The notes beneath the pieces are model-generated. The model was not told the origin of the DNA, made no database searches, and saw nothing but the letters and a program-made list of their open reading frames with translations. The position numbers were made by a program, and so were the translations under genes. Source: Rhizobium sp. GN54 (GTDB taxonomy: Bacteria; Pseudomonadota; Alphaproteobacteria; Rhizobiales; Rhizobiaceae). Taken from it: DNA of 64,000 nucleotides. This document shows positions 26,537 through 34,263 of the stretch, piece after piece (positions within the stretch are counted from its first letter, which is position 1; each line of letters begins with the position of its first letter). The stretch is from positions 930,001 through 994,000 of the forward strand of contig NZ_JAJNCZ010000001.1 of NCBI RefSeq assembly GCF_021026345.1, read 5' to 3'.

Positions 26537-27823
26537 CTATCGGCGGTCCTTGCCGAAGGTGTAGCCCGTCTCCACGCTTTTCTTGCCGAACTTGTCGCGC
26601 AGCGTGTTGATGGCGGCCTCCGCGGCCGCCCGGCGGCCGGCCTGCGGATCGACGAGGTCCGGCGGATCGGCGCGCTGCGGGTCGCAGAGATCGCTGACCC
26701 CGATGCCGATCAGGCGGAACTTCGTCCCGTCCGCCTCCTTCTTCAGAAGCTCCAGGCCGATCCGGAAGATCCGGTCGGCCAGCATGGTCGGATCTTCGAG
26801 CTTGCGGTTTCGGGTCCGGCCCTTGAAGTCCGCGGTCTTGAGCTTCAGCACCACGGTCTGGCCGGCGACGCCGGCCTTGCGCAGCCGCGCGGCCACCTGC
26901 TCGCTGAGCCGGCGCAGGTGGGTGACGAGGTCGTCATAGGCGGAGATGTCGTCGAAGAAGGTCGTTTCCGCGGAAACGCTCTTGGCGGCGTCGTTCGCAT
27001 GCACCTCGCGGTCGTCCTGGCCGCGGGAGAGGTGGTAGAGCCGCCGGCCCATGACGCCGTAGCGGCGCATCAGTTCGGTCTCCTCCATGGTCTGCAACTG
27101 GCCGATGTCGCGGATCCCGTCGCACTCCAGCGTCTCGGCAAAGGCCTTGCCGACGCCCCAGATCAGCCGCACCGGCTTCGTCCGGAGGAACTCCAGCGCC
27201 TCGGCCTGTCCGATGACGGAGAACCCGCGCGGCTTCTGCAGGTCGGAGGCGACCTTGGCGAGGAACTTGCAGTAGGAGAGGCCCACCGAGATCGTGATCC
27301 CGATCTCGTGTTCGACGCGCCGGGCGAAACGGGCGAGCACGCGCGCCGGCGGGTCGTGATGCAGCCGTTCTGTGCCCTTCAGTTCCAGAAAGGCCTCGTC
27401 GATCGACAGCGGCTGCACCAGCGGCGTCAGGTCCTGCATCATGGTGCGGATCTGGCGGCCGACGGCCACGTATTTCTCCATGTCCGGCTTGATCACGACG
27501 GCTTGCGGGCAGGCCTCCAGCGCCTTGAACATCGGCATCGCCGAACGCACCCCGTGGATGCGGGCGATGTAGCAGGCGGTGGAGACGACGCCACGCTTGC
27601 CGCCGCCGATGATCACCGGCTTGTCGGCGAGTTCCGGATTGTCGCGCTTCTCGACCGAGGCGTAGAAGGCGTCGCAATCGATATGGGCGAGCGTCAGCCG
27701 GTAGAGCTCGTCATGGTAGAGAAGGCGCGGGCTTCCGCATTGCCTGCAGCGGCGAATGCCCGCGGATTGCCCCGTCAGGCAGTCACGGCAGAAACCCGGA
27801 TGGCGCGTCTCGTCTGGCTGCAT
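26537..27823 (-). CDS. dinB: DNA polymerase IV
   Basis: A Y-family translesion polymerase of 428 residues. The catalytic carboxylates are in [12 protein letters not shown] (Asp49) and SIDEAFLEL (Asp142, Glu143); the HhH region includes [12 protein letters not shown], and the little-finger domain follows from about 285. The first 35 residues carry CRDC (12-15) and CRQC (26-29), a possible zinc ribbon absent from E. coli DinB but seen in rhizobial copies. A perfect SOS box overlaps the ribosome site 6 bases upstream, so LexA control is likely. It lacks an obvious C-terminal clamp-binding motif that I can name with certainty. Confidence 0.93.
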   Translation of the reverse strand: MQPDETRHPGFCRDCLTGQSAGIRRCRQCGSPRLLYHDELYRLTLAHIDCDAFYASVEKRDNPELADKPVIIGGGKRGVVSTACYIARIHGVRSAMPMFKALEACPQAVVIKPDMEKYVAVGRQIRTMMQDLTPLVQPLSIDEAFLELKGTERLHHDPPARVLARFARRVEHEIGITISVGLSYCKFLAKVASDLQKPRGFSVIGQAEALEFLRTKPVRLIWGVGKAFAETLECDGIRDIGQLQTMEETELMRRYGVMGRRLYHLSRGQDDREVHANDAAKSVSAETTFFDDISAYDDLVTHLRRLSEQVAARLRKAGVAGQTVVLKLKTADFKGRTRNRKLEDPTMLADRIFRIGLELLKKEADGTKFRLIGIGVSDLCDPQRADPPDLVDPQAGRRAAAEAAINTLRDKFGKKSVETGYTFGKDRR

Positions 27824-27828
27824 CTCTG

Positions 27829-27843
27829 GAACAAATATTGAAC
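27829..27843 (-). promoter_or_regulatory. LexA SOS box of dinB
   Basis: On the minus strand GTTC-AATATTT-GTTC matches the alphaproteobacterial SOS consensus GTTC-N7-GTTC exactly. It ends 6 bases before the dinB ATG, where bound LexA would block initiation. Confidence 0.85.
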
Positions 27844-27961
27844 ATTCGCAGATTAGCCTCTAAACTTGCGAGTCTCAAGCCCGTCCAGCGAGGAACGCAT
27901 GGATAGCCGCGTCACATGCCGCACTGCCGCCGCACCGGCCCGCCGGTGCCGGACGGGTGCG

Positions 27962-28636
27962 TCATCGGCCGGCGGGGTTTTCGAAGTGGGCGCGGATCCG
28001 CTGTTCGGCATCGCGCCAGTCGCGCGCGGCGATGACGTGTTCGCCGGGATCCGGCGCCATGGCAAGAAACACCTGGTTGGCCATCAGCCGCAAGAGAAGG
28101 GCATCCGGCGCATGCTCGCGCACCGAATGGTGGTTGGAGGGGATGTCGTCGACGAAGGCGAGCGGCAGCGGGCGCCCGCCATGCAGCGCACGGACCACCG
28201 GGCCCTTTGCCGTCTCCGTGGCGACCATCGGAAAATCCAGTCCGAAACGGTGGAGCAGCCGGCGACGCACCTCGGCATGGCGCGGCGGCATCGCCGTCAG
28301 GAACACGATGTCGGCGTCCTTTCCGAGTGCTTCCAGCGTTTCCACCGCGCGTTCGGCGGGCTTCTGCCATTCGTCCTGGGTGGCGAAGAAATCCTCCTGC
28401 AGGGCCTTGATCGCCGCGTCCAGCACGGCCTCGCCCGTGCGGCTGTCGACGATGTTGCCGTGCAGGCGGAACGAGCGCGGCAGCAGCTCGTGGCCGCGCG
28501 AGCGCAGGAAGGCGTCGAGCGGCGAGAGATATTCCAGCACGACCTCGTCGACGTCGCAGACCAGGAGCGGCCGGTCGGCGAGCCGGACATGGTCGAGCGG
28601 GACCGTGCCGGGCGGCATGGTTGGCCGGGCGGTCAT
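27962..28636 (-). CDS. HAD-like hydrolase domain protein
   Basis: This 224-residue protein has the HAD phosphatase pattern: LLVCDVDEVV (nucleophile Asp28 and Asp30), FLTAMPPRH as motif II and LAFVDDIPSNHHSV as the acidic motif IV. HAD enzymes remove phosphate from many small molecules, and no substrate is suggested here. The ATG at 28636 overlaps the stop of the DUF3572 gene as ATGA; another ATG at 28642 is possible. It is probably co-transcribed with DUF3572, and dinB follows downstream with its own SOS-controlled promoter. Confidence 0.75.
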   Translation of the reverse strand: MTARPTMPPGTVPLDHVRLADRPLLVCDVDEVVLEYLSPLDAFLRSRGHELLPRSFRLHGNIVDSRTGEAVLDAAIKALQEDFFATQDEWQKPAERAVETLEALGKDADIVFLTAMPPRHAEVRRRLLHRFGLDFPMVATETAKGPVVRALHGGRPLPLAFVDDIPSNHHSVREHAPDALLLRLMANQVFLAMAPDPGEHVIAARDWRDAEQRIRAHFENPAGR

Positions 28637-28932
28637 GACCATTCGCCTGCAGCACCCGGACCGGTCAGCAGCGCATGCGCCCGCACCACCCGTTCGGGCG
28701 TCGTCCCGGTCGCCTCGCAGAAGGCCATCAGCGTCGGCTCGTGGCCCATGAGGAAATCGAGCAGGCCGGAAAGGAAGCCGCGGTCGCCGGCGGAGGCGCG
28801 CAGGCCGGCCGGATCCATGCCGGTGAGCGACAGAAAACGGGACAGGAGTTCCGGTTCGCCGGCGAGCCAGGCAAGCACGGCGATCGCCGTCGATTCGGCG
28901 TCCTGGGCCGATGTATCTTTTTGGCTTTGCAT
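28633..28932 (-). CDS. DUF3572 family protein
   Basis: A 99-residue, mostly helical protein of the DUF3572 family (PF12096), whose genes commonly lie next to divK-pleD in rhizobia. Recognisable runs are [30 protein letters not shown] and [21 protein letters not shown]. Function is unknown. The ATG at 28932 follows GGGAAA. It is divergent from divK across 141 bases and overlaps the HAD-like gene by 4 bases. Confidence 0.85.
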   Translation of the reverse strand: MQSQKDTSAQDAESTAIAVLAWLAGEPELLSRFLSLTGMDPAGLRASAGDRGFLSGLLDFLMGHEPTLMAFCEATGTTPERVVRAHALLTGPGAAGEWS

Positions 28933-29073
28933 GGCAATTTCCCGGAAAAGTTACCTTTTAGTCAACCAAATGCCGCTACTGTCGCGAGGTTCGCGCTGGG
29001 TGAAGTCGGTATTACGGCAACTTATATATCTCCAGAGGTGTTGCAAGGCTGGAGCGAGGGGCAGGGACACGTG

Positions 29074-29445
29074 ATGCCGAAGCAGGTGATGATAGTCGAG
29101 GACAACGAGCTCAACATGAAGCTCTTCCGTGACCTCATCGAGGCCTCGGGCTACAGCACCATCCAGACCCGCAACGGCATGGAGGCGCTGGATCTCGCGC
29201 GCCGCTATCGCCCCGACCTGATCCTGATGGACATCCAGCTTCCGGAAGTCTCCGGGCTGGAGGTGACGAAATGGCTGAAGGAGGACGACGAACTGCACGT
29301 CATCCCCGTCATCGCCGTCACCGCCTTTGCCATGAAGGGCGACGAGGAGCGCATCCGCCAGGGCGGTTGCGAGGCCTACGTGTCCAAGCCGATATCGGTT
29401 CCGAAATTCATCGAGACCATCAAGACCTACCTGGGTGACGCATGA
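29074..29445 (+). CDS. divK: Cell-cycle response regulator DivK
   Basis: A single-domain response regulator of 123 residues. Phosphorylation should fall on Asp53 in [13 protein letters not shown]; acidic pocket residues are in VEDNE (9-13), and the switch and Lys positions are in VTAFAMKG and VSKPIS. In alphaproteobacteria DivK links PleC/DivJ-type kinases to the DivL-CckA-CtrA pathway. The ATG at 29074 follows AGGGAC; the longer upstream frame overlaps DUF3572 and is not family-like. It lies directly upstream of pleD, as in Caulobacter and rhizobia. Confidence 0.95.
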   Translation: MPKQVMIVEDNELNMKLFRDLIEASGYSTIQTRNGMEALDLARRYRPDLILMDIQLPEVSGLEVTKWLKEDDELHVIPVIAVTAFAMKGDEERIRQGGCEAYVSKPISVPKFIETIKTYLGDA

Positions 29446-29461
29446 GGCTGGATTCCGACAG

Positions 29462-30829
29462 ATGACCGCGCGCATCCTCGTCGTTGACGATATCCCCGCA
29501 AACGTGAAGCTCCTGGAAGCCCGGCTTCTGGCGGAGTATTTCGACGTCCTGACGGCGGACAACGGCTACGACGCGCTGGCGATCTGCGAGCGGACGCAGG
29601 TGGACCTCATCCTGCTCGACGTCATGATGCCGGGGATCGACGGCTTCGAAGTTTGCGAGCGGCTGAAGGAAAACCCGCGCACGGCGCATATCCCGGTCGT
29701 CATGGTGACGGCGCTGGACCAGCCCTCCGACCGCGTGCGGGGGCTGAAGGCCGGCGCCGACGATTTTCTCACCAAGCCCGTCAACGACCTGCAGCTGATG
29801 TCGCGCGTCAAGAGCCTCGTCCGGCTGAAGACGCTGACCGACGAATTGCGCGTGCGGGCGGCCACGGCAGAAGCGATCGGCGTGGAGACGGGGCTGGGGG
29901 CTGCGATCGGCGACGAGCCGGGGGCTGTCCTGCTCGTCGACGGCAGGGCCAGTTCGCAGGAACGCATCGTCCGCGCGCTGAAGCCGATCGCCGACGTCAC
30001 CTGCATGTCGGACCCGCAGGCGGCGCTATTCGATGCTGCCGAGCATCCGTTCGAACTCGTCATCGTCAACGCCAATTTCAGCGATTTCGACCCGCTTCGC
30101 CTGTGCTCGCAGCTCCGCTCGCTGGAGCGGACGCGGTTCCTTCCGATCCTCCTGATCGCCGAGCAGGGCGACGACGACATGATCGTGCGCGCCCTCGATC
30201 TCGGCGTGACCGACTATCTGATGCGGCCGGTCGATGCCAACGAGCTTCTGGCGCGCAGCCTGACGCAGATCCGGCGCAAGCGCTACAACGACCGCCTGCG
30301 CGCCAGCGTGAAGCAGACGATCGAACTCGCCGTCACCGACGGACTGACCGGGCTGCACAACCGGCGTTATCTCGACAGCCACCTGAAGCTGCTGATCGAC
30401 CGCTCGGTGGCCCGGGGCCGGCAGATGTCGATCTGCATGACCGACATCGACCGCTTCAAGCTGATCAACGATACCTATGGCCACGACGTTGGCGACGCGG
30501 TCCTGCGCGAATTCGCCAACCGGCTGCGCACCGCCGTGCGCGGCGCCGATCTCGCCTGCCGCTATGGCGGCGAAGAATTCGTGCTGCTGATGCCCGACAC
30601 GTCGGCGGAGACCGCGGCTGCGGTGGCCGAGCGCCTGCGCATCACGATCGAGGAGGAGCCTTTCCGCCTTTCGGCAGGAGGGGTGCCGCTCAAGGTCACC
30701 GCCTCGATCGGCATCGCCTCGCTGCTGCCGCAGGGAGACGCGCCCGACACGCTGCTGAAGCGGGCGGACAACGCGCTTTACGAGGCCAAGCGCGCCGGCC
30801 GCAACCGCGTCGTCGCCGCCGCGGCCTGA
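29462..30829 (+). CDS. pleD: Response regulator diguanylate cyclase PleD
   Basis: A 455-residue protein with two receiver domains (1-125 with phospho-acceptor Asp53; 150-275, degenerate) and a GGDEF domain (285-455). The active-site loop is GGEEF (369-373), and an RGAD inhibitory site (360-363) lies five residues before it, so it should make cyclic di-GMP and be product-inhibited. In Caulobacter PleD drives the swarmer-to-stalked change. A weak ribosome site precedes the ATG, 16 bases after the divK stop; a GTG at 29435 overlapping divK is an alternative. Confidence 0.95.
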   Translation: MTARILVVDDIPANVKLLEARLLAEYFDVLTADNGYDALAICERTQVDLILLDVMMPGIDGFEVCERLKENPRTAHIPVVMVTALDQPSDRVRGLKAGADDFLTKPVNDLQLMSRVKSLVRLKTLTDELRVRAATAEAIGVETGLGAAIGDEPGAVLLVDGRASSQERIVRALKPIADVTCMSDPQAALFDAAEHPFELVIVNANFSDFDPLRLCSQLRSLERTRFLPILLIAEQGDDDMIVRALDLGVTDYLMRPVDANELLARSLTQIRRKRYNDRLRASVKQTIELAVTDGLTGLHNRRYLDSHLKLLIDRSVARGRQMSICMTDIDRFKLINDTYGHDVGDAVLREFANRLRTAVRGADLACRYGGEEFVLLMPDTSAETAAAVAERLRITIEEEPFRLSAGGVPLKVTASIGIASLLPQGDAPDTLLKRADNALYEAKRAGRNRVVAAAA

Positions 30830-31383
30830 AACGCACCCCGGTCGCTTCAGCCCGGTCTACCGAATCGTGGCGACATCGACACAGTCTTCCCGTCTAATTC
30901 ACTTATCCACAGATTTTCTGCCCTTCATTTGGGTGGAAAATGACACAGCGTCAATTTTCGAGGCGCCTGGCAATGCGCAAGTCTTGCCGGTTCGGCCGCT
31001 CCGGTCTGCCGTAAAAACAGTGTCGGATAGGCTACTTTTGGCAATTTATATTATTGTTCGGGTTTGATAATGTATTCAAGATCTTCTGGTGGCGAGGTAA
31101 TTGGGGCTTACCTTACGTCAGGTCATCCCTGCCGGAAGTCATACATCCGCGGGTTGTTGAGTGGGGCACACGGAACTGTTGCTGTAAAGAGCGTTTTCCT
31201 CGCCTGAATCCTCTCGGTGCGGGGAAACGATTTAACCATCGCGGCTGACACTGTTGCAGCGGCGCGCAAGAATTCATTGATTTTTTTCCAATTCCGCGCG
31301 ATCTTTATGGAAAGGCGGGCGAAAAGTCCGCCGCGAGTTACCCCATGATGCTAGGTCCGCCGCATCTCCTGGGTCGTGGGGTT

Positions 31384-31477
31384 GGCCGGCTGGTGACGAC
31401 ATAAACGGAATCCTCGTGCCGTTGTCTTCCCCAGCCGGCCCCCGATCAGCGCCGCTTCCGCAAGGAGGCGGCGTTTC
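31384..31477 (+). ncRNA. Candidate small RNA with terminator-like 3' end
   Basis: A 10-bp stem (31384-31393/31431-31440) enclosing a 37-base loop is followed by a GNRA-capped 10-bp stem (31450-31459/31464-31473, one G-U pair) and TTTC. The order of body stem and terminator stem is typical of small RNAs, but I find no clear promoter, and no known family is recognised. The 5' end is undefined. Confidence 0.25.
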
Positions 31478-31550
31478 GCATTTCAGGGGCGGGCGTCGGT
31501 GGGCTCCGTCCGCCGGCGGCCGTCGTGGTCCTGACGACGAACTGCGCGCA

Positions 31551-31584
31551 AAGAAAAAGGCGCGCCGCCGGAGCGATGCGCCTT
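31551..31584 (-). terminator. Rho-independent terminator of rpmG
   Basis: On the minus strand AAGGCGC (from 31584) pairs with GCGCCTT (to 31557) around a 14-base loop and runs into TTTTTCTTT. It lies 26 bases after the rpmG stop. Confidence 0.75.
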
Positions 31585-31609
31585 ACGGAAGGTTCCGAAG
31601 CGACAAGGA

Positions 31610-31777
31610 TTACTTGATCTTCGTTTCCTTGAACTCGACGTGCTTGCGCGCGACCGGATCGTACTTCGTCTTGGTCATCTTTTCCGTCATCGTGCGGCTG
31701 TTCTTCGTCGTGACGTAGAAGAAGCCGGTGTCGGCCGTCGACAGCAGCTTGATCTTGATGGTGGTAGCCTTGGCCAT
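31610..31777 (-). CDS. rpmG: 50S ribosomal protein L33
   Basis: A 55-residue basic protein ([28 protein letters not shown]...) matching bacterial L33, a small protein of the large ribosomal subunit near the E site. It is a Cys-free form without the zinc-binding CxxC pairs. The ATG at 31777 follows GGACGACC and gives the standard N-terminus. A terminator follows within 30 bases. Confidence 0.97.
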   Translation of the reverse strand: MAKATTIKIKLLSTADTGFFYVTTKNSRTMTEKMTKTKYDPVARKHVEFKETKIK

Positions 31778-31879
31778 GGTCGTCCTGCCTTTACAAAAAC
31801 GAAGCCGTGGACGACCAGTCCGGTTCCACGGCATTGGAGCTTCAAATGTGGCGCGAAACTACGAATCCCGCCTGAAAAG

Positions 31880-33076
31880 TCAAGCCCGTTTTGGCCGAAA
31901 CACCATGCGGGCGAGGGAAAGCGCGACATAAAGGCCGAAGAAGAAGGCGATCGACCAGGCAAAGCCGTCGTCGCCGGCGACGTCGATGGCGACGCCCACC
32001 ACCTGCGGCCCCGCGACGGTCCCCACCGCATAGCAGAAGATGAAGGCGGCATTGGCGGCCGCGAGGTCGGCGCCGGTCAGCCGGGATCCGAGATGGCTGA
32101 GCCCGACCGTGTAGAGCCCGGAGACGCAGCCGCCCCAGAAGAGCAGCACCACCGCCATCAGCAACCAGTTCTGCGACAGGAGCGGCAGCGAGGCCGCGCC
32201 GACCATGCCCACCAGCGCCATGATGGACAGAAGCCGCCGCCGGTCCTTCATATGGTCGGACAACAGCCCGAGCGGAATCTGGAACAGGAAATTGCCCACG
32301 CCCATCACGGTCAGCAGCAGCGCCGCCTGCGATTCGCTGAAGCCGGCGCGGGTGGCATAGACCGGAAACAGCGACAGGCCGCCGACCTGCACCGCGCCGA
32401 AGACGAAGACGGCGGCCGTCGCCGTCGGCACCAACAGGATATAGCGCATGAAATGCATTTCCGGCTTCTCGTAGATGTCCGGGCTCTCCTTGCGGGCGAT
32501 CAGGATCGGCACGGCCGCAAGCAGGATGACGAGGGCGCCGACCGCGAAGGGAAGCGGACCATCGCTGCCGAGCAGCGAGAAGAGCAGGGGACCATTGGCG
32601 AAGCCGAGCGCCAGGACGGTGGCATAGATGCCGAGCACGAGCCCTCGCCGTCGCGGCGGGGCGGCGGCGTTGATCCAGAATTCCGAGAGGATGAAGACCA
32701 TCGTGGTCGCGCCGTGGAAGACGATGCGCAGGGGAAACCAGAGCCAGAAATTCTGGATGTAGTAGAAGCCGAGCGAACTGCCGGCGGCAAGGACGATGGC
32801 GGCCACCATGACGGTGGAAGTGCTGAACCGGTGCGCCAGCCGCGCCGTGAACGGGGCGCAGAGCATGGCGGCGACGCCGGCCATGGCGGAATTCAGCCCG
32901 ATCAGCGTCGTCGGGATGCCGCGCTTCTCCATGATGATGCTGAGCAGCGGCAGGCCGAGGCCGATTGCGATGCCGACGGCGGCGATCGAGGCCATGGCTG
33001 CGATCAGCGAGCGCCAGTGAATGCTGTCGGGCGTGGAAGCACTCCCGGACTTGGGATCTGGCATGCGAGAATCCAT
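31880..33076 (-). CDS. MFS transporter
   Basis: A 398-residue, 12-helix major facilitator, closest in layout to the YcaD/sugar-like MFS_1 group. Visible elements are the loop after helix 2 (FTARLAHRFSTS), GATTMVFILSEFWINAAAPPRRRGLVLGIY, and the loop between halves (RKESPDIYEKPEMHF). The substrate cannot be read. The ATG at 33076 leaves 4 bases after the NUDIX stop, so the two are coupled; 33064 is another possible start. It is conserved next to rpmG and rnr in rhizobia as far as I recall. Confidence 0.85.
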   Translation of the reverse strand: MDSRMPDPKSGSASTPDSIHWRSLIAAMASIAAVGIAIGLGLPLLSIIMEKRGIPTTLIGLNSAMAGVAAMLCAPFTARLAHRFSTSTVMVAAIVLAAGSSLGFYYIQNFWLWFPLRIVFHGATTMVFILSEFWINAAAPPRRRGLVLGIYATVLALGFANGPLLFSLLGSDGPLPFAVGALVILLAAVPILIARKESPDIYEKPEMHFMRYILLVPTATAAVFVFGAVQVGGLSLFPVYATRAGFSESQAALLLTVMGVGNFLFQIPLGLLSDHMKDRRRLLSIMALVGMVGAASLPLLSQNWLLMAVVLLFWGGCVSGLYTVGLSHLGSRLTGADLAAANAAFIFCYAVGTVAGPQVVGVAIDVAGDDGFAWSIAFFFGLYVALSLARMVFRPKRA

Positions 33077-33080
33077 CGCT

Positions 33081-33755
33081 CTAGAGTGTGTCCCTGACAA
33101 GTTTTCCACGACGGTGCAGGAAGAAGGCCGCCTGACCGCCGAACGGCAGCGACGGATCGTTCCGGAGGGCAATCTTCAGTTCCTCGAGGATGAAGACCGT
33201 GATCGCGGGCATATCGACTTTCAATGTCTGGAAGATGTCAATCCATTGCAGGTCGGAAAGCTCGTGGCTGTCCCGGACCGCCTGGGGGTCGACCCCGACA
33301 TCGTCGGTAAATAGGGCGAAAAAGCGGGTGTCGTAGCGGCGCGGCGGCCCGGGCGGGGTGACGGCGCGCGCGACGAAGCGCAATTGCGACAGGTCCGGCC
33401 GAAAAGGGGTGGCGCCCGCGCCGGGCGCTTCTGCCGCCGCTGCACCGACCACTAGGCCGGCCTCCTCGTAGAGCTCGCGCAGGGCGGCGACGCCGAGCCC
33501 GCGCAGCGTCGCGACCCCGGTCCGCACTGGCGTGCGCAGCAGCAGTCGCTCGGTGGCGGCCGGATGGAGCGGAGCCTGCACGGGAACGCGCGAATCGGAC
33601 GCATCGCGCCGCCCGCCGGGAAAGACGTAGACGTCGGGCATGAAGACGTGCCGGTTGCTGCGCTTGCCCACGAGCACGCGAAAGCGATCGTCCGACCGGT
33701 CGATGAGGAGGACCGATGCCGCATCCACCGGACGCAGCGGCCGCTGCCCGCTCAT
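33081..33755 (-). CDS. NUDIX hydrolase
   Basis: A 224-residue protein with a NUDIX fold. The Nudix box is split by an insertion: PGGRRDASDS (46-55) starts it and ALRELYEEAGLVV (91-103) completes the RExxEExGU metal-binding helix, a layout known from the NUDT19/RNase-like branch that acts on nucleoside-diphosphate compounds such as CoA. Substrate is uncertain. The start ATG at 33755 overlaps the DUF983 stop as ATGA, and the MFS gene follows after 4 bases, so it is in the middle of an operon. Confidence 0.85.
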   Translation of the reverse strand: MSGQRPLRPVDAASVLLIDRSDDRFRVLVGKRSNRHVFMPDVYVFPGGRRDASDSRVPVQAPLHPAATERLLLRTPVRTGVATLRGLGVAALRELYEEAGLVVGAAAAEAPGAGATPFRPDLSQLRFVARAVTPPGPPRRYDTRFFALFTDDVGVDPQAVRDSHELSDLQWIDIFQTLKVDMPAITVFILEELKIALRNDPSLPFGGQAAFFLHRRGKLVRDTL

Positions 33756-34210
33756 GCGTCGGCGTCGCGCGGCGGCAGGCCTTCTTCCGGCGCAGGCTCC
33801 TGGCCGCCGAAGCCGTGCATGCGCAATGCCCATTGCAGGCCGATGACGCCGCCCTTGACCGGCTGCATCAGCGCCAGCGCGCCGAGCAGCGTCACAGGCA
33901 CCCAGATCGCCAGGTGCATCCAGGTGCTGAACGGCAGGATCAGGTCGGTCATCATGTAACCGCCAAGCACGAGGTGGCCTACGATGGTGATGACGAGGTA
34001 CGGGGGGAGGTCGTCGGCGCGGTGATGATGCATTTCCTCGCCGCAGACCGAACAGGCGTCGACCGGCTTGAGGAACGACTTGAACAGCCGGCCCTCGCCG
34101 CAGCGCGGGCAGCGGCAGAGCAGGCCGCGGCGGATGGAACGACCGGTCGGCCGATCCTCCGTATACACCGTGGCCGGTCCGGTCCGCTTCTGTTCGAATG
34201 TCGTCTGCAT
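33752..34210 (-). CDS. DUF983 family membrane protein
   Basis: A 152-residue protein with a zinc-ribbon-like N-terminal half (CRCPRCGEG and CSVCGEE, four Cys) and two membrane helices (about 72-92 and 98-118), the DUF983 pattern. Function is unknown. The ATG at 34210 follows AAGGGT; the upstream extension to 34255 is not conserved-looking. It sits 53 bases after rnr and overlaps the NUDIX gene by 4 bases. Confidence 0.85.
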   Translation of the reverse strand: MQTTFEQKRTGPATVYTEDRPTGRSIRRGLLCRCPRCGEGRLFKSFLKPVDACSVCGEEMHHHRADDLPPYLVITIVGHLVLGGYMMTDLILPFSTWMHLAIWVPVTLLGALALMQPVKGGVIGLQWALRMHGFGGQEPAPEEGLPPRDADA

Positions 34211-34263
34211 CGTCACAACCCTTGCTTCGCTGCCAACAGCCGCACGCTTTTGCACGGCATGAC

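Larger units (their letters stand above)
30830..31609. other. Gene-free 780-bp region with DnaA box and candidate small RNA
   Basis: I see no convincing protein gene. The first part is AT-rich and has a consensus DnaA box TTATCCACA at 30903-30911. A CtrA-like half site TTAACCAT is at 31232-31239. A hairpin GGCGGGC-GAAAA-GTCCGCC is at 31314-31332. At 31384-31393 and 31431-31440 GGCCGGCTGG and CCAGCCGGCC form a 10-bp inverted repeat, followed at 31450-31473 by a 10-bp stem with a GCAA loop and then TTTC. The last two structures together look like the body and terminator of a plus-strand small RNA. The rpmG terminator is at the right end. Confidence 0.4.

Noticed and set aside
30903-30911. Chromosomal replication origin
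   Set aside because: A single consensus DnaA box does not make an origin; no cluster of boxes and no hemE or other origin-linked gene is present.
30867-31248. Two short plus-strand frames of 66 and 64 residues after pleD
   Set aside because: No ribosome sites of quality, no hydrophobic or domain pattern, and they lie in AT-rich non-coding DNA.
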